Part shown: piece after piece, positions 25,617 to 33,584 of the stretch
How positions within the stretch are numbered: the stretch's first letter is position 1
Layout: every line of letters starts with the position of its first letter
Origin: DASSWG01 sp041689995
GTDB lineage: Bacteria; Bacteroidota; Bacteroidia; Flavobacteriales; Flavobacteriaceae
Direction: 5' to 3'
Assembly: GCA_041689995.1 (NCBI GenBank)
Contig: JBDNFD010000025.1
Location: forward strand, 1 to 53,075
Length of the DNA: 53,075 bases
Notes under the pieces: model-generated
What the model saw: only the letters and a program-made list of their open reading frames with translations
What the model was told of the DNA's origin: nothing
Databases searched by the model: none
Program-made: the position numbers and the translations under genes

Positions 25617-26825
25617 TTATTTCCTTAAAGCCTTCAAATTCGGTAAAAAATAAGTAACAATTCCGATTAAGGGCAGAAAAGAACAAATTTTATATACAAC
25701 TTGAATTCCCACGTGATCGGCCAAATAACCCAGTCCTGCCGATCCCAGACCGGCGATTCCGAAGGCAAAACCAAAAAACAATCCAGAGATCATCCCAATT
25801 TTTCCCGGCATCAATTCCTGTGCATAAACCAAAATAGCAGAAAAAGCAGAAGAAAGAATAATTCCTATCATTACCGCAAAAACACCTGTCCAAAAAAGAT
25901 TTGCGAACGGCATTAAAAGAGTGAACGGCGCAGCGCCCAAAATAGAAAACCAGATAATATATTTCCTTCCAAATTTATCACCCAACGGACCACCGATTAA
26001 TGTGCCCGCGGCGATGGCGCCAAAGAATAAAAATAAATAAAATTGTGACTCGGGAATGGAAAGGTTGAATTTTTCAATCAAATAAAAAGTAAAATAACTA
26101 CTGATACTGGTCATATATACATATTTTGAAAATATCAAAACCAGTAAAATACCGACGGAATTTTTAACTTGTTTCTTGGTTAGTCGGGGATGATGTTCAT
26201 GGCTTGGAATTTTATTTTGTTTTCTAAAATTTAAATGTTTTTGGTACCATTTGGCAACTCGTGTCAAAATAAAAACCGCCAAAATTCCCGCGATTAAAAA
26301 CCATAAAATATATCGTTGTCCATTCGGAATAACAATCAGAATCACTAATAAAGGACCAACTGCAGTGCCGGAATTTCCACCAACTTGAAAAATTGATTGG
26401 GCCAAGCCACGTTTTCCACCGGATGCCAAATAGGCGACGCGCGAAGATTCTGGATGAAAAATAGCCGATCCAATACCTACAAGGCCTACCGCTATTAAGA
26501 TTAGGGCGTAATGCATGGCGAAAGCAAGCAAGGCAATTCCGCCTAAAGTAAAACACATCCCAATTGCCAAAGAATAGGGCCTGGGCTTTTTATCTGTTTG
26601 AAAACCGACAAAAGGTTGCAGAAAAGATGCCGAAATTTGGTAAACAAACGTAATGATTCCAATTTGCGCGAACGATAATGCGTAATTTTCTTTTAAAAGC
26701 GGATAAATAGAAGGAATCACAATTTGCAGCATATCATTTAGAAAATGGGCAAATGCAATTGAAAAAAGTAATGGATATGCAGTTTTTTGATATATATTTT
26801 CGCTGGGATTCGTTTGTTTTTTCAT
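25617..26825 (-). CDS. MFS transporter, fosmidomycin-resistance (Fsr) type
   Basis: A 402-residue inner-membrane protein with about 12 helices. The FAHFLNDMLQIVIPSIYP N-terminus, FHPESSRVAY and GGNSGTAVGPLL motifs are diagnostic for the Fsr subgroup of major facilitator transporters, which export fosmidomycin and related compounds; the substrate here is unknown. It is transcribed towards the oxidase assembly cluster (convergent) with its own short upstream region. It contains no obvious breaks. Confidence 0.9.
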   Translation of the reverse strand: MKKQTNPSENIYQKTAYPLLFSIAFAHFLNDMLQIVIPSIYPLLKENYALSFAQIGIITFVYQISASFLQPFVGFQTDKKPRPYSLAIGMCFTLGGIALLAFAMHYALILIAVGLVGIGSAIFHPESSRVAYLASGGKRGLAQSIFQVGGNSGTAVGPLLVILIVIPNGQRYILWFLIAGILAVFILTRVAKWYQKHLNFRKQNKIPSHEHHPRLTKKQVKNSVGILLVLIFSKYVYMTSISSYFTFYLIEKFNLSIPESQFYLFLFFGAIAAGTLIGGPLGDKFGRKYIIWFSILGAAPFTLLMPFANLFWTGVFAVMIGIILSSAFSAILVYAQELMPGKIGMISGLFFGFAFGIAGLGSAGLGYLADHVGIQVVYKICSFLPLIGIVTYFLPNLKALRK

Positions 26826-26891
26826 AGATAAAATTGAAAATTCGAAGATACAAAGTGAGCAGCGGGTTTTCTAAAAAAGGACCTTTAAATT

Positions 26892-27329
26892 CTATTTTAA
26901 ATAGACACAATTGTTATTATAATCGATCACGGCTTTTCCTTTTTTAAGCACATCGGCACCGATAATTCCGTGAACTGGGGTTGCTTTATGGGACGTTAAA
27001 GCTTGGTTCACATGCTTCAAATCGAAAAGGACAAGCTCTAAATTTTTCTTTTCCCACGAATCAATTTTCAAAATGTTGGTTGTGGAAATGCGCGTCAGCA
27101 TGTTGGTAGCTCCAGCCCCAGCGGCACGAATTTCACTGTCTTCCGCAAAAAGTTCAAAATATTCCACACTATCGAAACCAACACATGAACTCGAAGCACC
27201 CGTATCCAAAAGAAAACTTCCTTCCACATTGTTGATGCTCGCTTTCAGTTCCAAATGATTCGTTTGCGTTTGTTTCAATTTGATTCTGTGATATCCCTTT
27301 TCGGTCAAAAGCTTTCTCAATGTCGGCAT
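26892..27329 (-). CDS. Retropepsin-like aspartic protease
   Basis: A 145-residue soluble protein with a single retropepsin-type domain. The active-site motif LLDTGASSS lies at 41-48 (D42), and the second strand signature HGIIGADVL near the C-terminus matches the family's ILG-type flap/hydrophobic motif. Like HIV protease it would need to dimerise. No signal peptide is seen. It is divergent from tatD; a minus-strand TATCTTTG lies upstream. Its biological substrate is unknown. Confidence 0.85.
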   Translation of the reverse strand: MPTLRKLLTEKGYHRIKLKQTQTNHLELKASINNVEGSFLLDTGASSSCVGFDSVEYFELFAEDSEIRAAGAGATNMLTRISTTNILKIDSWEKKNLELVLFDLKHVNQALTSHKATPVHGIIGADVLKKGKAVIDYNNNCVYLK

Positions 27330-27344
27330 TTTTTATTTTTTTGA

Positions 27345-27352
27345 CAAAGATA
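27345..27352 (-). promoter_or_regulatory. -7 element for the retropepsin gene
   Basis: Minus-strand TATCTTTG, 16 bases before the start codon. A possible TTG lies 24 bases further upstream. Confidence 0.5.
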
Positions 27353-27380
27353 GCCGAAGAATTTGAATTAATATTGCAAA

Positions 27381-28148
27381 ATGACCTTGACAGACACACA
27401 TACTCATTTATACAGCGACGCCTTCGATGAAGATAGGGACGAAATAATGAAACGCGCCATGAACTTGGGTATTACCCGGTTTTTTATTCCAGCGATTGAT
27501 TCTGAAACCACTGAAGCTATGTATTCTTTGGAAGCCGAATATCCTGAAAATGTTTTTTTGATGATGGGGCTTCACCCGGTTTCGGTAAATGAAAATTTCA
27601 AGGCCGAATTGCAGCATGTGGAAGCACAACTTGCCAAAAGAAAGTTTTGGGCCATTGGTGAAATTGGAATTGATTTATATTGGGAAAAATCGAATCTTGC
27701 GGAACAACAGAACGTTTTTCGATATCAAATTCGTCTTGCAAAAAAACATCATTTACCAATTGTGATCCATTGCCGTGAAGCTTTCGATGAAATTTTTGAA
27801 ATTTTGGAAGAAGAAAAAGACGAGGATTTATTCGGTATTTTTCATTGTTTTACTGGCACGAAAGCACAGGCTTTTAAAGCAATTTCCTACAATATGAAAT
27901 TGGGAGTAGGAGGGGTGGCCACGTTTAAAAACGGAAAAATAGATCAGTTTTTGCGTGAAATTCCTTTGGAAAATATAGTCCTGGAAACCGATTCGCCCTA
28001 TTTATCGCCCGTTCCTTTTCGCGGAAAACGGAATGAAAGTGCCTATTTGTTTCAAATTGCGGAAAAACTTTCGGATATTTACGGACTTTCAACCAAAGAA
28101 ATCGCCGAACAAACCACGGCAAATTCAAAAGCTATATTTAAAGTTTGA
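27381..28148 (+). CDS. TatD-family metal-dependent hydrolase
   Basis: TatD-type DNase/hydrolase, a TIM-barrel metalloenzyme. Metal ligands are visible: H7 and H9 in DTHTHLY, the glutamate of IGEIGID, histidines of VIHCREAFDE and FHCFTG, and the aspartate of LETDSPYLSP. The 255 residues are the family length. It probably acts as a 3'-5' exonuclease or in DNA quality control. It is followed by asparaginase after a short gap that contains a tandem 13-base repeat. Confidence 0.93.
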   Translation: MTLTDTHTHLYSDAFDEDRDEIMKRAMNLGITRFFIPAIDSETTEAMYSLEAEYPENVFLMMGLHPVSVNENFKAELQHVEAQLAKRKFWAIGEIGIDLYWEKSNLAEQQNVFRYQIRLAKKHHLPIVIHCREAFDEIFEILEEEKDEDLFGIFHCFTGTKAQAFKAISYNMKLGVGGVATFKNGKIDQFLREIPLENIVLETDSPYLSPVPFRGKRNESAYLFQIAEKLSDIYGLSTKEIAEQTTANSKAIFKV

Positions 28149-28191
28149 GGTTTAAAATCCAGGTTTAAAATTCAAAAATCCTTAAGTAACA

Positions 28192-29211
28192 ATGTCCAAC
28201 ATTCTCTTAATCTATACCGGCGGAACCATTGGGATGATCAAAGATTTTGAGACAGGTACGTTGAAATCTTTTAATTTCGATGAATTGTTGATGCGTATTC
28301 CAGAATTGAAATTATTGGAACATTACATTGATACGGTAAGTTTTGAGCATCCCATGGATTCCTCTAATATGAGCCCGGAATTTTACATTAAGTTGGGCAG
28401 TATCATTGAAGAAAAATATGAAGATTACGATGGGTTTGTTGTTTTGCACGGCAGCGATACCATGTCATATTCCGCCTCGGTGCTGAGTTTTATGATGGAA
28501 AACTTGTCGAAACCTATTATTTTTACGGGCTCCCAACTCCCGATTGGCGATTTGCGCACAGATGCGAAAGAAAACCTGATCACCGCTATTCAGTTGGCCG
28601 GTTTGAAAAAAAATGGGAAAACAGTCGTTAATGAAGTCGGGCTTTATTTTGAATATAAATTATATCGGGCGAATCGTACCACAAAAATAAACGCGCAACA
28701 TTTTGAAGCTTTTGCGTCATTGAATTATCCGCCATTAGCTGAATCGGGTGTGGACCTTTCTGTTGATTTTCCGAAATTGCGACAAGTAAACCGTCGAAAA
28801 AAATTGGTCGTTCACAAAGAATTGGAAAATAATATTGTGATCGTAAAACTTTTCCCCGGTATTAATGAAGAAATTTTTGGGCATATTATTGGTGCAAAAA
28901 GCTTGAAAGGAATAATTTTGGAAACCTATGGAAGCGGAAATGCCACAAACGATGATTGGTTCATTAACTTACTGAAAGAAGCCTTGTCGCGAGGCGTGGC
29001 AATCGTGAATGTGACGCAATGCAGCGGTGGAAGAGTGGAAATGGGCCAATATGAAACCAGCACCCGATTAAAAAAAATTGGAGTAATTTCAGGAAAAGAC
29101 ATCACTACGGAAGCAGCTGTGGCCAAACTGATGTACTTGTTAACCAAAGATTTGTCGGCCAAAGTATTCAAGACGATCTTCGAAACTTCTTTGCGCGGGG
29201 AAATGTTGTGA
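28192..29211 (+). CDS. ansA: Type I L-asparaginase
   Basis: Hydrolyses L-asparagine to aspartate and ammonia. The 339-residue cytoplasmic-type enzyme has the nucleophile motif YTGGTIGM (T12) and the second-site motif HGSDTM (86-91), in which serine S88 stands where threonine is usual in HGTDTM, a conservative change. A C-terminal domain begins near residue 210. There is no signal peptide, which places it with type I rather than periplasmic type II enzymes. Confidence 0.92.
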   Translation: MSNILLIYTGGTIGMIKDFETGTLKSFNFDELLMRIPELKLLEHYIDTVSFEHPMDSSNMSPEFYIKLGSIIEEKYEDYDGFVVLHGSDTMSYSASVLSFMMENLSKPIIFTGSQLPIGDLRTDAKENLITAIQLAGLKKNGKTVVNEVGLYFEYKLYRANRTTKINAQHFEAFASLNYPPLAESGVDLSVDFPKLRQVNRRKKLVVHKELENNIVIVKLFPGINEEIFGHIIGAKSLKGIILETYGSGNATNDDWFINLLKEALSRGVAIVNVTQCSGGRVEMGQYETSTRLKKIGVISGKDITTEAAVAKLMYLLTKDLSAKVFKTIFETSLRGEML

Positions 29212-29297
29212 GAAAAAAAGAAACCCAAGTTTTTTGTAAACTTGTTTTTTTTCTCTTTATTTGGCAACTGTTTCGGCAAGAAGCCAAAATAGAATTT

Positions 29298-29385
29298 AGA
29301 GAGGTGGCCGAGTGGTCGAAGGCGCACGCCTGGAAAGCGTGTATACGCCAAAAGCGTATCGAGGGTTCGAATCCCTTCCTCTCTG
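29298..29385 (+). tRNA. tRNA-Ser (GGA)
   Basis: An 88-base class II tRNA. Acceptor stem AGAGAGG/CCTCTCT, anticodon stem CACGC/GCGTG around the loop CTGGAAA (anticodon GGA at 29332-29334), a long variable arm (TATACGCCAAAAGCGTAT) typical of serine tRNA, T-arm GAGGG-TTCGAAT-CCCTT, and discriminator G. The 3' CCA is not encoded. Confidence 0.97.
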
Positions 29386-29720
29386 CAAAAGTATGTGAAC
29401 TATTGTGCGGCCATATGATTTCTACAAATATCGAAGGTAGGAATTGTTTGAGATAATTGAAAATTGAGGCATTTGATTAATTGCATTTTCCGAAGTATTT
29501 CAAATAGTTTGTATAGTGCTCATTTCTATATTGTAAGTGTGAAAAATAAGACTTTCTTTTGTATTCATTTCGAAAAAGTATAAGTTGATCTAAGTCCATT
29601 TTTTATAATATAAAAGAAGATAATTGATGAATTTTTTATTCCTTCGCATGGGCAAATAGCAATAACAATAAATTTTTTATATCTTTGAACCTTTAACTAA
29701 TTAAATTAAGACAAACAGCA
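29386..29720. other. Non-coding gap between tRNA-Ser and exbB
   Basis: AT-rich stretch of 335 bases with no credible reading frame. The only feature seen is the -7 element at 29680. No integrase or attachment-like repeat of the tRNA 3' end is present. Confidence 0.5.
29680..29687 (+). promoter_or_regulatory. -7 element of the exbB-exbD operon
   Basis: TATCTTTG, 33 bases before the exbB ATG. No TTG is visible at -33. Confidence 0.5.
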
Positions 29721-30593
29721 ATGAAAAGATTATTTTCGATTTTAGTGATCGCGACAACTATGGTCTTTGTAGGCCAACCGGTAAATGCGAACAATAGTTT
29801 GACGACTTTGCCATTGGCAACCGTTGCTTTCTTACAAGATACTACCGCAGCGGCTGAAAATACCGCCCAAAAGCAACAAGCCGTTTCTCCGGTCGCTACC
29901 CCGGCCGATGACAATACTGTAACCGACAACGCAAGCTCTGAAGAATCTGTTGGTTTTCACCAAGAATTAAAGAAACGTTTTATCGAAGGTGGCCCTGGAT
30001 TTATGGGGGTTATTCTTTTAGCGTTGATCTTGGGTTTGGCGATTGCAATTGAAAGAATTATCTTTTTAAACCTTTCGACCACCAATACCAAAAAATTGGC
30101 TGCAAGTGTGGAAGATGCACTGAACAGTGGAGGAACGGAAGAAGCTATGGAAGTATGCCGAAATACTAAAGGGCCCGTTGCTTCCATATATTATCAAGGA
30201 ATTTCCCGCGTTGACGCCGAAGGTATCGATGCTGCAGAAAAGGCGGTCGTTGCTTACGGAGGTGTTCAAATGGGACAATTGGAAAAAAATGTTTCTTGGA
30301 TTTCTTTGTTTATCGCTTTGGGGCCAATGCTTGGTTTCTTGGGAACGGTAATTGGGATGATCCTCGCTTTCGATAAAATTGAAGCTGCGGGTGATATGAA
30401 CCCTTCTTTAGTTGCAGGTGGTATTAAAGTGGCCTTGACAACCACGGTATTTGGTTTGATAGTCGCCATGATTTTGCAAGTTTTTTACAACTACATTATT
30501 GCAAAAATCGATAATATTGTGAACGATATGGAAAATGCTTCCATTCTTTTGATCGATATGTTGGTAGAGTACAGAAGCAAAAAAACAATTTAA
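29721..30593 (+). CDS. MotA/TolQ/ExbB proton-channel protein
   Basis: Inner-membrane component of an ExbB-ExbD energiser. The 290-residue protein has an exported-looking N-terminus (MKRLFSILVIATTMVFVGQPVNA), a low-complexity alanine/threonine linker (about 37-75), a first helix near 92-112, a cytoplasmic loop, and two helices in the MotA_ExbB domain (IALGPMLGFLGTVIGMILAF and GIKVALTTTVFGLIVAMIL) that carry the family motif. It heads a four-gene operon and would energise TonB-dependent uptake or another envelope process. Confidence 0.92.
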   Translation: MKRLFSILVIATTMVFVGQPVNANNSLTTLPLATVAFLQDTTAAAENTAQKQQAVSPVATPADDNTVTDNASSEESVGFHQELKKRFIEGGPGFMGVILLALILGLAIAIERIIFLNLSTTNTKKLAASVEDALNSGGTEEAMEVCRNTKGPVASIYYQGISRVDAEGIDAAEKAVVAYGGVQMGQLEKNVSWISLFIALGPMLGFLGTVIGMILAFDKIEAAGDMNPSLVAGGIKVALTTTVFGLIVAMILQVFYNYIIAKIDNIVNDMENASILLIDMLVEYRSKKTI

Positions 30594-30596
30594 ATT

Positions 30597-31034
30597 ATGA
30601 CTGTTTATAAAATTTTTAAATACTTGGGGGTTCTCATAGGGCTCGTAAGCCTCTTTTTTATGGTGCGCGTGCTCCTTGCGGGAAATGCTTCCATCACGGA
30701 TTCCGCTGAACTGCAAAGTGGAATTGTAAGCCCATTTCTCTACGTTGGATATATCGTTTTGATCTTGACGATAGCCGTTACCCTCGTTTTTAGCATAAAG
30801 GGCTTATTTGAAGGTAATTTAAAAGAAACTTTGATATCCATAGGCGCAATCGCAGTGGTGGTTTTGATTGCCTATCTGTTTACCAGTGGGGAACCATATC
30901 CAACCCGTGATGGCACAATACTCCCAGCGGGAACAGTCCATTGGATAAGTGCTGGACTTGTCATGTTTTATATCATGGCAATTGTGGCGATAGGCTCTAT
31001 GTTATACGGAGGGATTAGAAAACTAACAAAATAG
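30597..31034 (+). CDS. Four-helix membrane protein in the exb operon
   Basis: A 145-residue protein with about four hydrophobic helices (8-28, 46-67, 77-95, 113-138) and a short exported loop with EPYPTRDGTILPAGTVHW. It belongs to no family I can name, but the same gene type commonly stands between exbB and exbD in Flavobacteriaceae. It starts 3 bases after exbB and ends 4 bases before exbD, so it is probably a stoichiometric partner of the complex. Confidence 0.75.
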   Translation: MTVYKIFKYLGVLIGLVSLFFMVRVLLAGNASITDSAELQSGIVSPFLYVGYIVLILTIAVTLVFSIKGLFEGNLKETLISIGAIAVVVLIAYLFTSGEPYPTRDGTILPAGTVHWISAGLVMFYIMAIVAIGSMLYGGIRKLTK

Positions 31035-31038
31035 GATT

Positions 31039-31650
31039 ATGGCTAGAAGACCCGCAGAAGAAATTAACGCAGGTTCCATGGCGGACATAGCTTTTTTGCT
31101 GTTGATATTCTTTTTGGTGACCACAACGATTATCACCGATCAAGGAATCAACAGAAAACTACCGCCGATTCAACCGCCACAGGAGAACCCACCACCAATT
31201 AAAGAGAAAAATATTTTTATTGTTTTGATCAATAAAAATGATCAACTTCTGGTGGAAGATAAACCCATGCAAATAGAAGATATTAGAGAAGCCGCAGTTT
31301 CCTTTTTGGATAATGGTGGCGGAACTGGAAAGGAAGCATGCAATTATTGCGAAGGTGCCAGAGACCCAGAATCTTCCGACAATCCCATAAAAGCCGTTGT
31401 ATCGGTGCAAAGCGATAGACAAACCCAATATGGAACTTATATTGCGGTGCAAAATGAACTCGTGGCGGCTTACAATCAATTGAGGGATCGTGCAGCGGAA
31501 CAACTTTATAATGTTTCTTTCATCCAAATGGAAGAGGACTATAAAGATCCTTCCTACAATGGTGACAAAACGGTCTTGAAAGAAAAAATCACAAAAATCC
31601 AAGATATGTTCCCCTTGAAAATATCGGAAGCAGAACCGAAGAGGAATTAA
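31039..31650 (+). CDS. ExbD/TolR-family protein (first copy, with cysteine insert)
   Basis: ExbD-type periplasmic stator: a short cytoplasmic N-terminus, a single helix with the functional aspartate (GSMADIAFLLLIFFLVTTTI, aspartate in MADIAF) and a periplasmic domain. At 203 residues it is longer than usual (about 140-160) because of an insert with DNGGGTGKEACNYCEGARDPES, which contains a C-x-x-C pair. It forms the proton channel with the ExbB-like protein encoded two genes upstream. Confidence 0.9.
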   Translation: MARRPAEEINAGSMADIAFLLLIFFLVTTTIITDQGINRKLPPIQPPQENPPPIKEKNIFIVLINKNDQLLVEDKPMQIEDIREAAVSFLDNGGGTGKEACNYCEGARDPESSDNPIKAVVSVQSDRQTQYGTYIAVQNELVAAYNQLRDRAAEQLYNVSFIQMEEDYKDPSYNGDKTVLKEKITKIQDMFPLKISEAEPKRN

Positions 31651-31673
31651 CCGCATTAAAAAAAACCAAAAAC

Positions 31674-32156
31674 ATGTCTAGATTTAGCAAGAAAAAATCC
31701 AGTGGAACGCCAGCGATATCAACAGCTTCATTGCCGGATATTGTTTTTATCCTGCTTTTTTTCTTTATGGTTTCGACCACGATGCGACAGACCAATTTAC
31801 TTGTGAAAAATACATTGCCTTACGCAGATCAAGTTGAAAAACTTGATAAGAAAGATTTGATTTCCTACATTTATATTGGCGCTCCAAGTTCTCGGTATCA
31901 ATCAACTTTCGGAACTGAAGCGCGAATTCAATTGAACGATAAATATGCGAGTCTTTCCGAAATTCGGGATTTTGTTTATTCCGAACGCGCCGCCATGAGA
32001 CAAGAACTTGTTCCCTACCTTACCATTGCATTGAAAGTTGATGAGGAATCGAATATGGGCTTGGTATCCGATGTGAAACAAGAACTGCGCAAAGCCGAGG
32101 CTTTAAAAATAAACTATACCACAAAAGAGGGAAGTGCTACACAAAATGTACACTAA
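31674..32156 (+). CDS. ExbD/TolR-family protein (second copy)
   Basis: Second ExbD-type protein of 160 residues, with the helix ISTASLPDIVFILLFFFMVSTT carrying the functional aspartate and a periplasmic tail (KVDEESNMGLVSDVKQELRKAEALKI) of normal ExbD form. It follows the first copy by 23 bases. Two different ExbD subunits in one operon are usual in Bacteroidota and may form heteromeric stators. Confidence 0.9.
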   Translation: MSRFSKKKSSGTPAISTASLPDIVFILLFFFMVSTTMRQTNLLVKNTLPYADQVEKLDKKDLISYIYIGAPSSRYQSTFGTEARIQLNDKYASLSEIRDFVYSERAAMRQELVPYLTIALKVDEESNMGLVSDVKQELRKAEALKINYTTKEGSATQNVH

Positions 32157-32185
32157 GTAATCCATCTTTTGGATAACTATAAAAG

Positions 32186-32210
32186 CACCCAAATATGGGT
32201 GTTTTTTTTT
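32186..32210 (+). terminator. Intrinsic terminator after the exb operon
   Basis: CACCC-AAATAT-GGGTG stem-loop followed by nine T residues. Confidence 0.8.
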
Positions 32211-32239
32211 ACTCTAAACCCAGATTTCCGAAATAAAAC

Positions 32240-32247
32240 TATCTTTG
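32240..32247 (+). promoter_or_regulatory. -7 element for the outer membrane barrel gene
   Basis: TATCTTTG, 17 bases before the ATG at 32265. No -33 TTG is seen. Confidence 0.45.
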
Positions 32248-32264
32248 TACCACACTGTTTTATT

Positions 32265-32969
32265 ATGAAAATATTCCTTGCGGCCTTTACTGCTTTTCTT
32301 CTTTGTCAGACCGGTTATTCCCAAAATGAAGAGGAGAATACCGAGTTGATAGTTGTTGATAGCTTATATCGCGAAGATCAGTTTTATTTTGGATTTACTT
32401 TTAATTTGATGAATGATCTTCCAAGTAATGTCAACCAATCTGGATTTTCTGGAGGGTTACATCTTGGTATTATTCGAGATATGCCTATAAATGAGCGCAG
32501 AAACTGGGCAATAGGCGCCGGGCTTGGTTGGTCAATAAATACGTATTCTGCAGATTTGTTCATCGGAGAAGATGAAAACGATACTACCATTTTTCAATCG
32601 CTCAAATCGGCTGATATCGGGTATGATAGCAACCGGTTTACAACCTATTTGGTAGAAGCACCAATAGAAATCCGGTGGCGTACTTCCGCCGCATCCACTT
32701 ACACATTTTGGCGGGTATATGCTGGAATTAAATTTGGATATATTTATTATTTCAAATCTAATTTTAAACAACCAGGAAATGAAGTTGTTCAAACCAAAGT
32801 GGATGAGCTAAATCGGTTTAGAATGGGATTGACCTTGTCGGCGGGATTCAACAAAGTAAATTTTTATTGCTATTATGGTCTAAATCCATTCTTTGACGGA
32901 AAGATGCCGAATGGGGAAGATGTGGGGGTGAAAACGGTTAAAATTGGATTGATATTTTATATTTTATAG
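32265..32969 (+). CDS. Outer membrane beta-barrel protein (PorT-like)
   Basis: A 234-residue protein with a signal peptide (KIFLAAFTAFLLCQTGYSQ), an acidic start, then repeated amphipathic strands (FYFGFTFNLMNDLP, SGGLHLGIIRDMP, WAIGAGLGWSINTYS, FRMGLTLSAGFNKVNFYCYYGL) and a C-terminal strand VKIGLIFYIL. This matches the PorT/OMP_b-brl families of Bacteroidota; PorT itself is a type IX secretion factor. The ATG at 32265 opens the signal peptide; an upstream in-frame TTG at 32169 is not used. Its stop overlaps the convergent neighbour by 6 bases. Confidence 0.85.
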   Translation: MKIFLAAFTAFLLCQTGYSQNEEENTELIVVDSLYREDQFYFGFTFNLMNDLPSNVNQSGFSGGLHLGIIRDMPINERRNWAIGAGLGWSINTYSADLFIGEDENDTTIFQSLKSADIGYDSNRFTTYLVEAPIEIRWRTSAASTYTFWRVYAGIKFGYIYYFKSNFKQPGNEVVQTKVDELNRFRMGLTLSAGFNKVNFYCYYGLNPFFDGKMPNGEDVGVKTVKIGLIFYIL

Positions 32970-33569
32970 CCAATATTGCACCAATATCAGTTGTGGGAAA
33001 ACCCCGATAAACAAGCCCAATACTATTTCAATTGTAGAATGTGCTTTCGCTTCTAATCTTGAAGAGGCGGTCCATCCAACAGAAAAAAGTAAGAACCCGA
33101 TTAGAAAAAGCAAATTGCTTTGATAGAAAACACTCAGGGCTATGATGAACATGCAAAGTCCCGAAATTCCCAAAACATGGAGGCTAACTTTAAATTTCAT
33201 TATGGATAGAATGAAACAGATGAGACCGGAAAGGAGAATACCCATAAAAAAATAGTACAGTTCCATGTATTGAAAACTGCCCAGCACAAAATTAAAAACC
33301 AGAGTCGTTATTACACAGAAAAATAGAAGCGGCAACCGACGCTCCTTAATGGTCTTTAAATGCAAGAATTTGATGGTTCCGGTTGTTTTTAAGATGAACA
33401 AAAAAAGGAAGGGAACAAAAACTGTCAGAATAAAAACTGCCAGAAGATTTGCTTTTACCACGGGAGCGGAATAAAATTTAGGCGTAATCCAAAAATAGAG
33501 TGCTGATCCCAAAAGCGGCATCCACAGCGGATGGAACAAATAGGAAGCCAATCGAAGGAAAAATTTCAT
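32964..33569 (-). CDS. PAP2-like integral membrane protein
   Basis: A 201-residue protein with about six hydrophobic helices. The C-terminal segment ASSRLEAKAHSTIEIVLGLFIGVFPQ resembles the second half of the PAP2 phosphatase signature (SR-x5-H), while the first half of that signature is not clear, so activity is uncertain. It sits downstream of rpoN with 15 bases between and is likely co-transcribed with it. Similar genes are found beside rpoN in other flavobacteria, usually annotated hypothetical. Confidence 0.7.
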   Translation of the reverse strand: MKFFLRLASYLFHPLWMPLLGSALYFWITPKFYSAPVVKANLLAVFILTVFVPFLFLFILKTTGTIKFLHLKTIKERRLPLLFFCVITTLVFNFVLGSFQYMELYYFFMGILLSGLICFILSIMKFKVSLHVLGISGLCMFIIALSVFYQSNLLFLIGFLLFSVGWTASSRLEAKAHSTIEIVLGLFIGVFPQLILVQYWL

Positions 33570-33584
33570 AAAATTGGTAGGTGA

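Noticed and set aside
29208..29456. 82-codon frame spanning tRNA-Ser
   Set aside because: It runs through the tRNA gene; the apparent protein is a translation of tRNA sequence.
29298..29720. Integration site at tRNA-Ser
   Set aside because: No integrase, no repeated tRNA 3' end and no foreign cargo in the following non-coding gap.
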